DNA from: Pagrus major
Taxonomy: Eukaryota; Chordata; Actinopteri; Spariformes; Sparidae
Direction of reading: 5' to 3'
DNA: 64,000 bases
Assembly (NCBI RefSeq): GCF_040436345.1
Contig: NC_133221.1
Coordinates: 2,111,618 to 2,175,617 of the forward strand
Shown: positions 55,799 to 64,000 of the stretch, piece after piece
How the letters are laid out: the number at the start of each line of letters is the position of its first letter
How positions within the stretch are numbered: the stretch's first letter is position 1
Notes under the pieces: generated by a model
What the model saw: the letters and a program-made list of their open reading frames with translations, nothing else
The model's database searches: none
Told to the model about the DNA's origin: nothing
Translations under genes and position numbers: made by a program

Positions 55799-58700
55799 CT
55801 GATAAAACCTCCTCAGCATCATCACTCACATAGAGATATTACATTCTGCACTGTTCTTTATATTTTCCTCTATTTCAGGAGCGCTCTGCATCACATTTAT
55901 ATATTCACATGTTTTGTTCCCTAAGATGGCGTCGCCCTGTTGGCCTGCTGTCCTTTCTGACTTTCTCCTCCTCTTTCTTCTGTTGTAAAGGCTCTGGCTT
56001 TTCTAAAACTGATAGTAAAGTTTGTGCTGAGCGTCGACTCTTAACGAGTCACAGTTGTGCCTCAGTCAGGCCTGCAGAGTGGCACGACTACGCTCTTTAA
56101 TCCTGCACATATGTACGTGCACAGCTTCCTACACAATGCTCAGGTCATGTCAAGTTTATCTGTTTCCTACCTCTTCACACTGTTTCTTGTTCTGCTGAGT
56201 TTTCCCTCGGGGGATCAACAAAGTCTGATTTTATTTGAATTTGTTCTGTTTGTGTATAAAATTAGAAAGGTCCAACATGATTTACCTCCTTCAACATTTG
56301 TTCCAACACAGCAGGGTCGTTGAGATCCAGAGAGGAGTCCTTTCTCTCCAGACGCACTTTGATCACTTGCCTTGTAGTCGTAGGGACTGTGAAAAAATAT
56401 GTTCATATAAATATTGACTCATCAGTCTGAACAATGACAGGGAACATGTGGCTCTGTCCTCCATCTGTGGCATCTGTTTGCTAACTTTACAGATAATTTC
56501 ATGTCAATGATAAACATCAGGAGTGTTTACATTTTATTTTCTGTCCATAACTTTATGTTTTGTGTTGTTTTTGTTACATTATCATTGAGGAAATTTGATG
56601 CTAAATTAAACCAAAATTCAAATATAAATACAAGTTGAATCAAGAGTTAACACTCACGTGGGCTGTAGCAAACGAACGGTCTCTTCAGGTCACAGGGAAC
56701 GTCCCACCATTTTCCATATCTGCCCAAGTGTGCTCCCACACAATCCTCCATGTTACCATGGTTATCAGGTTGACCTTGATCCCAGTACCTAAATGAGGAG
56801 TTACGTCCATCCGACCACTTCCAGGAGTCTCTGAAAAGGCCGATCCAGAAGTGTTCTTCTCTGGGTACCAACTCCTTTATGACGGACAGGCACTGCCACA
56901 ATCAAAAACAAATACATTAATAAATAAATGGCTCAATAAATAAATTATTATCCCATTAAATGCACCAAAAATAATATTAAAATTAAACGTAGGCATTAAT
57001 TACTTTATTAAATCTGACATTTGCTTTTGTAGTCTTAAACAGTCTTGTATTTTTAAATGTCTTTATTTGTATTTTCAGTCTTTATTACTGTATTTCCACA
57101 AACTTGTTACCGCCACCGAGAGTTATGTTTTTAAATAACGTGTCCATTGGTTGGTCTGTTGGTTTGTCAGCAGGATTACACAAAAACTACAGAACTGATT
57201 TCCACCAAACTTGGATGGAGGACAGGTGTCGGCTCAGAATAGACCCCAGTAACTTTAATTTATCTTTAAATTCATTGAATTTCTCAGCGAATAACGAATT
57301 TTGTTGGCTGGTACCTCTGAGTGAGCACAATCTGATGTGAATAAAAGGGACTGTCGGGCTTTGGCGGAGGTATGCGCTCTACTGGTTTATGTCTGTGTTT
57401 TCTTTTTACATTTCTTTATGTGTTTCTGATTTGTTACATGCATGAGGTGGCTGTGATTCAGAGCCATTCACAGCACAGCAGGGCAGGACCAGGCGGGACA
57501 GTCTCAGGCTCACCGGGCTGATTTACAGACGCACGATTCTGATCTGAATCATATTTTGTGGAGACCGCTAACTACTTCTAACTGCAACTTTAGCTACCAT
57601 TAGCTAGTTAGCCGTGCATTCAGCAGTGTTGTTCCCTGAGGGGAGAAGAAACAGCAGCTCTCAATCCTTCATTTCTTCTATCAGGCTACTAAACGCAGCC
57701 AGTCATCTCTGAAATTACATTATTTCAGACTGATCATTGATATGAGCTTCAACAAAATGTGTTTATGTATCGTTGTCTGTTATTGACCTGTCAGTCCAAA
57801 GCTCCTGTACCAGAGGCAGAGGAGGATTAAGGTAGTCATGGGCCCCTAGGCTATTTTTTATGTGGGCCCCCCCTTATGCATCATGCTCTCCCAGAAACAA
57901 TGTAATTTTGCACCATGTGTAACAGTGCAGGAGAGTATTTGGCAAACATGATCCACACACACTCCAGTTAGCACACAGGTAGGTCAAATCGAATCGATGA
58001 GCTTGATTGGATGAGGTGACCCATGTCTGCCCAATCAGTGCTGTTTTGTTTGTTTATTACCCCATGGACCAATAGAGGTCAATGAATTTTTCCATTATTG
58101 TACAAGTGTATTTAAATTTCTAAAAAATAATCTGACCAATTCAAGGACCCGACCCTCCACACGTGGGGCCCCTAGGCTGCAGCCTAGGAAAGCCTGTGCA
58201 TTAATCTGCATGTGACCAGAGGTGTAAACAAGCTGTTGCCGGCCTGGCTCCGCTCTGTTGGACCTGACACAGTCAGCCGGGTGTGGCAGGGATTTGCATA
58301 TCTAACTCTTCCTCCTCTCAGTGCTATGGATAAACAGATGCTAAAAAAAGCTCCACTAGTTCAGTGGACAACTTGTTTCATTTCCAATGAAATGAAATAG
58401 AGAGAGGGGAGGGTGTGAGCTGGGCCAGAGTGCAGCAGCAGGAAAAGAGAGCAGGTAGCAGCGACTTCAATGTGCAGTGAAGGCCTCAGTTGTGGGTAAA
58501 TAAAGCTGCAGCTTCTCAAGACCGAGCTGAAGTCTCCCACGAGCAGCTTCATTACTGCTGGTGAAAGCGAAGGAGTCGAGCACAAACAACTTTGGCCCAG
58601 GAGGAAAACGCACATCTCCTCTGTTTCCTGACTTCAGTGTGGACACAGAGCAGGAAGAAACAAACGCACAAAGATTTAGTGAGAAGCTACAAAACCACTG

Positions 58701-61700
58701 AGAAAAACAAAACCAACTAAAAAGGCCTTTCTCTAAGGTTTCCTGCTCAGACATGAGTTGAGTCTCGCAACACAGGCTTGTTTGAGGGGGAGATGGGGGG
58801 TCGTCACGGGTCGGCGCAGCCCGCTTGGAGGTGGGCCGGCACACTGCGGCCCTACCAGGCGTGGTTAAACTGGTAATGCAAATCGGCGCTGCATGGATCG
58901 ACTCAGCAACGCCCAAAGTGACAGTGGAAAAACCCCACAGCGCCCGGAGCTCCGAGTCAGAGCACAGTCACCTGAGAGGAGCTGAACGGCTAACTGAGCT
59001 ACTGCTAACTACTGTTAGCTGAGCAACAGTTAACGCTGTCAGTCAGGAAACTGTCAGTCTCAGAGTCACTTTCTCTGTGAAATATGAGTCAGTGGATAAA
59101 GTTGTATGTTATACAGTCATCAGTGAGGCCTCGCCCCCCCGACACACTCAGCTCTGTGCCGGCTACGTTTTTTTCCAGCCTCATTTGCTCCTCATTTGTG
59201 AACAGTTATGTCATCAAATTCAGTGCCTGACATCAGTATTATTCAAGCTACCGTAGCCGTCATGAGACCCGCGTGAGTGCCGAGCTGGTTTTTAAACAAC
59301 AGACACGAACTATACTGAGACTTCATCTTCTAGAGACCCCCAGTGAGCGTGACAGCCGTCAGCACGTCACCGTCACACAGAAAACACAGAATAAATACGT
59401 TAGTGGAAATAAACAGAGGCTAAAGCACAAAGGGGAAAGAATAAAGATATTAACACAGAAATACATTTAAAAATGAACAAATTAATAATAACATGGAAAA
59501 GTTGATAAATGTGTGAATTAACTGTAAAGGTAAATACACACAGGAGCAAATTAAATAACAGAAACATTAATTTACGCCTACATTTATCTATTTATGTTTG
59601 ATTTTTGCAGTGTCGGTCCCTCGATACGTCCTTTACCTTCTGGTTGTCTGCCGTGTTCCTCACACTGGCCAGGTCTGTGTGGTGCTGTCTGCAGTAGCTC
59701 TGGGCCTCAGTCCAGTTCATGTTTTCTTTGGTGAGGACAAACGTCACATTCAGCCCTGAAAACAGACGTGCAGAGGTACAAACCCTGACCTACAGTTAGC
59801 CACCCATGCTGTGTCTGTGGCAGCATCCACGGCACTATAAATCCCCAGAGATGTAAGGAAGTACGCCAATAAAATATCAAAATCTAAGTTACAATGTGAA
59901 ATCACTATGGAGCTGTCTGTTACCACATTCGTCCACAAATGCACATCAGAGATGTTTCGCCTCCTGTTCTTGACCCGCTTCGGACCGAGACAGTCACAGG
60001 GGATAAACCTGTTAATCGTCGAGGTGTGTGTGTCATCAGACTCTATAATTCGCTTCATGGCCCTGATTATCATATCGAAGTGAAGGCAGACTTCACACCG
60101 AGCTGCTTTAAATCACATTCATGTAACCGAAGACGAAGAGGCAGAGAGGTCAAACACCAAACTGGTACATTTGCAACTTCACTACTTCACATCCTCACCT
60201 CTGACATCCATGCAGACCGCCTTAAAAGCTTTGTGACATCCGGCATCGTTCCATAGTCCGTTATCATACATCTCTGCGCAGTGTTCCCCACTGTGGTCGT
60301 TGTTCGGTTCTTTAGGCGACCATCTTCTGAACTCAGTCTCCCCGTCTTTGTAGATCCTGGTGTCTGACAGTGACCACCTCCAGGTGTCCAGGTCATCGTA
60401 CAGCCCGATCCAGGCAAACTGAAAGCAAAGTTTGAATAGTTTCTTTAGCCTCAATTGTCATATAAAGCATTAGAGCCTGTGCTAGCTTTGAGCTGCTCAA
60501 GGAAATGTTGAGTAAACGATGTGTGGTGACCATGACAAGGTTCTCAGTGATGGTAACTGTTCAGCTGCTCCACCCCAGCTCCACTGATGTGGACAGCAGT
60601 GTGAGTCTTTGCCTCCTTCTTTCTAAAATCAACAGTGACCTCGATGGTTTCCTGACGTTGAGCAGTAGATCGTTCTCTGTGCACCGCTCTGCAGGATTGT
60701 TGATTTCCTCCCGACACGAACTCTCATCGCTGTTTCTACTGCGGCCGACGATGTAAAGTTCAGAAGTCAAGTCATTTCATGGGTTGGAGTTAATTTGCTA
60801 GGAATGTATTTGCAGTGTGTGCACAGGAAACCATCTACATGTTTGTGTTTGCACAGTTATTTACATGTTAGAATATTTGCATTTGCAGACTTGCAGGCAG
60901 TAACGGTGACCTGTTGAATCTGCCTCTCTGGTTCTGCCTTGACCCTTTTGATCAGCTGGAAGAAAGTAGGCAGATGAAGCAGGGAAATATGATCTGATAG
61001 GCCAAAGTGAGGTCGTGGGAGGCCTCGCAGCTGTCAGGAATATTTGTACACACATGGTGGAGGATATCTCTTCCTCTGGTGGGGATCTGGACATGCTGTA
61101 CGCCGCATCATTGAAAACACTGGTGAATTCTCTGGGCAGAGAAAATGGTGGACATCTCAGCATTAGACATTTGACATCGAGTGAACACTGTCCGTCCTCC
61201 TCAGCTGTGTTTGAGCAGCAATCATTACTTATGTAGACACAGAGCCGTCGTCCTCTCCTCTTACTGGAGTCCTGTGGCTGTCGGCTCTGAACAAGGTCCA
61301 GTACAATAGCCTGATCCGGGATGTTAGGGGTCAATCACGTCTCTGACAAGATGTGCTCACAGCAGTCTCTGAGTGAGCCTGAGTCGCACCTCATCCACTT
61401 TATTCTCCTGTGAGCGGACATCAGCTAGAAGAAGGCTTGGTAGAGGAACAGCTCTTGGTCCAAGTCGGGTCAGCTTCGCTCTGGCTCCTGTCCTGATGGT
61501 TCTGGCACATCAGGTTAGCTTCAGTGTCAGCAGCATGTTAGTGTTGGAGCTGCTCCAGGTCGAGATAGTTTAAACTACTTTTTATTCAGTTAGCTCGTTT
61601 AGTCCAGTGGTTCCCAACCGAGGGGTACCACCAGATCAATCTGAGGGGTCGTCAGATGATTCATTGGAGAGGAGAGAAGTTCTGATACACAAATCTGTTT

Positions 61701-62093
61701 TGAGTTTTGTCTACTTTTTTTTCTAATATGTTGTTTGTGAATTATTGAATATTTTGACCTCTTTGGGCCTGAAACTGTTTTTCTAACAAAACACTTAATT
61801 TTACTTAGTTTCTAACACTGTAAAGCAGAACTTTAAAACCATCCATCACACTTAATGGTCAAAAATGGCTTTGAAATGAGAAAGAGAGTAGAGTGAACTC
61901 ACGTGGCTGTATTCAGAGTCCACCATTGAGCTTTTATCTGCCATGTCCATCAGGATCCTCACGTCCTCCATGTTGTCTATAGTTGCCAGGTCCGTGTATT
62001 CTTCTCTGCAGTACCTCTGAGCTTCAGTCATGGTCTTCAGGTCAGAAACAAAATGGTACTGACGAGGGACATGTGATGAGACAGCACTCAGCC
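55670..62093 (-). CDS. Two-domain C-type lectin with C-terminal KDEL (5' partial)
   Basis: Minus-strand exons in order: CTLD1a 62093-61903, CTLD1b 60418-60199, CTLD2a 59755-59637, CTLD2b 56892-56658, tail exon 1 56386-56286, tail exon 2 55798-55670 (TAA). Phases are 1, 0, 1, 0, 1, 0 with GT-AG sites, and the coding sum is 995 bases. CTLD1 has YCREE, WIGLYDD, EPN and WND, the calcium-site pair of mannose-type lectins. CTLD2 has YCRQHH, WIGLFRD, QPD and WWD. The tail reads TTTRQVIKVRLERKDSSLDL and then KDQGVDGDVKLSWRKQ, the C-terminus of many teleost lectins, and ends in six Lys plus Asp-Glu-Leu. No transmembrane segment. The leader is not visible; it may lie beyond the minisatellite or the window. 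Likely a secretory-pathway lectin. Confidence 0.8.
57090..57375. repeat. Dispersed teleost repeat in lectin intron
   Basis: Wording such as TTGTCAGCAGGATTACACAA, AAACTACAGAACTGATTTCC, ACCAAACTTGGATGGAGGAC and GGCGGAGGTATGCGCTC is that of a very common fish dispersed element whose class I cannot fix from memory. Confidence 0.55.
57815..58205. repeat. Repeat-like segment with inverted ends
   Basis: AGGATTAAGGTAGTCATGGG then CCCCTAGGC at the left and GCCTAGGAAAGCCTGTGC then ATTAATCTGC at the right look like degenerate inverted ends of a DNA transposon. No ORF is present. Confidence 0.35.
58206..58960. other. Unassigned intron segment
   Basis: A minus-strand frame of 149 codons covers 58467-58916, but it has no recognisable domain and lies inside the lectin intron. 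I see no feature to support. Confidence 0.3.
60419..61902 (-). other. Intron between CTLD1a and CTLD1b of the lectin gene
   Basis: 1.48 kb. No exon or recognisable transposon protein is supported. Unit 2 has the homologous intron at 13985-15066 with the Kolobok-like insertion. Confidence 0.45.
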
Positions 62094-62191
62094 CTGTAGT
62101 GACAGACATGCATACTGGTGACATTTGGGTGAAACATGACTTCTATGAATCATCTGGACTTTGTCACGTTGCACGGACCCGTTTTAGGTCA

Positions 62192-63655
62192 CTTCCGTTG
62201 TGGCTTTTGTATTTGTGTTGTGGCTTTTGTATTTGTGTTGTGGCTTTTGTATTCGTGTTGTGACTTTTATATTCGTGTTGTGGCTTTTGTATTTGTGTTG
62301 TGACTTTGGTATTTGTGTTGTGGCTTTTGTATTCGTGTTGTGACTTTTGTATTCGTGTTGTGACTTTTGTATTCGTGTTGTGACTTTTGTATTTGTGTTG
62401 TGACTTTTGTATTCGTGTTGTGGCTTTTGTATTTGTGTTGTGACTTTTGTATTCGTGTTGTGACTTTTGTATTCGTGTTGTGACTTTTGTATTTGTGTTG
62501 TGACTTTTGTATTCGTGTTGTGGCTTTTATATTCGTGTTGTGGCTTTTGTATTTGTGTTGTGACTTTTGTATTCGTGTTGTGACTTTTGTATTCGTGTTG
62601 TGACTTTTGTATTTGTGTTGTGACTTTTGTATTCGTGTTGTGGCTTTTATATTCGTGTTGTGACTTTTGTATTTGTGTTGTGACTTTTGTATTCGTGTTG
62701 TGGCTTTTGTATTTGTGTTGTGACTTTTGTATTCGTGTTGTGACTTTTGTATTCGTGTTGTGACTTTTGTATTTGTGTTGTGACTTTTGTATTCGTGTTG
62801 TGGCTTTTGTATTTGTGTTGTGACTTTTGTATTCGTGTTGTGACTTTTGTATTCGTGTTGTGGCTTTTATATTTGTGTTGTGACTTTTGTATTCGTGTTG
62901 TGACTTTTGTATTCGTGTTGTGGCTTTTATATTCGTGTTGTGGCTTTTGTATTCGTGTTGTGACTTTTGTATTCGTGTTGTGGCTTTTATATTCGTGTTG
63001 TGACTTTTGTATTTGTGTTGTGACTTTTGTATTCGTGTTGTGACTTTTGTATTTGTGTTGTGACTTTTGTATTCGTGTTGTGGCTTTTGTATTTGTGTTG
63101 TGACTTTTGTATTCGTGTTGTGACTTTTGTATTCGTGTTGTGGCTTTTGTATTCGTGTTGTGACTTTTGTATTCGTGTTGTGGCTTTTATATTCGTGTTG
63201 TGACTTTTGTATTTGTGTTGTGACTTTTGTATTTGTGTTGTGACTTTTGTATTTGTGTTGTGACTTTTGTATTCGTGTTGTGGCTTTTGTATTTGTGTTG
63301 TGACTTTTGTATTCGTGTTGTGACTTTTGTATTCGTGTTGTGGCTTTTATATTCGTGTTGTGACTTTGGTATTTGTGTTGTGACTTTTGTATTCGTGTTG
63401 TGGCTTTTGTATTTGTGTTGTGACTTTTGTATTCGTGTTGTGACTTTTGTATTCGTGTTGTGACTTTTGTATTTGTGTTGTGACTTTTGTATTCGTGTTG
63501 TGGCTTTTATATTCGTGTTGTGACTTTTGTATTCGTGTTGTGGCTTTTATATTCGTGTTGTGGCTTTTGTATTTGTGTTGTGACTTTGGTATTTGTGTTG
63601 TGGCTTTTGTATTTGTGTTGTGACATTTGTATTTGTGTTGTGGCTTTTGTATTTG
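62192..63655. repeat. 20-bp minisatellite, about 73 copies
   Basis: Unit TGACTTTTGTATTCGTGTTG with recurring variants at position 3 (A/G), 9 (G/A) and 14 (C/T). The plus strand is almost free of C. Neighbouring blocks repeat with a 120-bp period (for example 62461-62580 and 62581-62700). It sits just upstream of the first visible lectin exon, at the very place where homology to unit 2 ends. Confidence 0.97.
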
Positions 63656-64000
63656 GCCTGACACCTCTGGGCCACCGTAGAAACGAGAGGAGAGTTACTT
63701 TTCAAAATAAAACAGGAAATTCACGAGACAGAAAACCCCAGGACAAGACACCCCTCACCGTGGTGTGACAGTGAGCTGCTTGTTCAGAACTTTTCTTTAT
63801 CTTTATACATATTAAAGAAGGTTAATGAGGCTTAATTAGTAACCAGAAGAAAGATATTTTCTGCACGACTCGACGGCTCTGAAGCCCACAGCTGAACCGT
63901 AACAATGACAAAGCATGATTTTTCATTGAGTTAGACTGTACATCAAGCAACAATACCACATTCAATAATATTAGGAAAGGGGAAATTATAGATAAGACTT
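63656..64000. other. Sequence beyond the minisatellite
   Basis: This may contain the 5' part of the minus-strand lectin gene, but I find no convincing leader exon with a donor in phase 1. Nothing else is supported. Confidence 0.4.

Larger units (their letters stand above)
56893..59636 (-). other. Large intron splitting CTLD2 of the lectin gene
   Basis: 2.74 kb interrupting CTLD2, which is one uninterrupted exon in unit 2. The donor is AAG|GTAAAGGACG, and the homologous GTAAAGGACG is coding in unit 2. It contains a dispersed repeat at 57090-57375 and other repeat-like DNA at 57815-58950. No other gene is supported inside. Confidence 0.6.

Noticed and set aside
55531-55829. Arg- or Glu-rich minus-strand frames over the last lectin exon
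   Set aside because: Out-of-frame readings of the lysine-coding run; the frame that continues the lectin tail gives KDEL and stop.
58467-58916. 149-codon minus-strand ORF in the lectin intron
   Set aside because: No domain, and it lies within repeat-like intron DNA between two lectin exons.
62747-63463. Repetitive cysteine- and tryptophan-rich frames in the 20-bp minisatellite
   Set aside because: Produced by a 20-bp repeat read over 60 bases; no gene evidence.
63800-63970. Possible lectin leader on the minus strand starting MKNHALSLLRFS
   Set aside because: A weak hydrophobic stretch without a convincing phase 1 donor; not enough to call the missing first exon.

Overview
The window is nuclear DNA of a teleost fish, most likely a percomorph. 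It has split genes with GT-AG introns, dense fish-type transposons (BEL/Pao, Rex3-like RTE LINE, L2, L1, hAT, Tc1 and Kolobok-like pieces), and immune receptor families that occur as lineage-specific tandem arrays in teleosts. The species cannot be named from sequence alone.

Positions 1 to about 51,960 are a head-to-tail array of five copies of one gene unit. Using the shared anchor TGATGATTAA, copies begin at 1, 8,391, 21,963, 32,404 and 49,622. The ancestral unit is a CD300 / CMRF35-like / pIgR-like receptor gene: leader exon, two V-type Ig exons, a Ser/Thr/Pro stalk exon and a transmembrane plus short-tail exon, all joined in phase 1. Units 1, 3 and 4 keep open receptor genes; units 1 and 3 carry a second stalk exon. 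Unit 5 keeps only promoter and leader before it breaks off into transposon sequence.

Unit 2 is the most interesting gene. Its Ig and stalk exons are absent, and in their place are exons for two C-type lectin domains, between the array's own leader exon and its own transmembrane exon. Every junction is phase compatible and open, predicting a 315-residue membrane lectin with a CD300-type leader and tail. The probable source family is the two-domain lectin gene on the minus strand at 55.7-62.1 kb. That gene ends in its own C-terminal exons and, unusually, in Lys-Asp-Glu-Leu; its leader is not visible.

Mobile DNA explains most of the size differences between units. Unit 4 is split by a BEL/Pao element (33,452-44,711, 5-bp target duplication) whose 5' LTR holds a full-length Rex3-like LINE with one intact 1,059-codon ORF (33,719-37,080, 12-bp duplication). 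hAT-type insertions with 8-bp duplications and two apparent solo LTRs mark units 1-3. Three minisatellites (about 114 x 21 bp, 17 x 20 bp, 73 x 20 bp) are present. Shared indels group the units differently along their length, which indicates unequal exchange or gene conversion. All exon structures are ab initio, from reading frames and splice sites; no transcript data were available.
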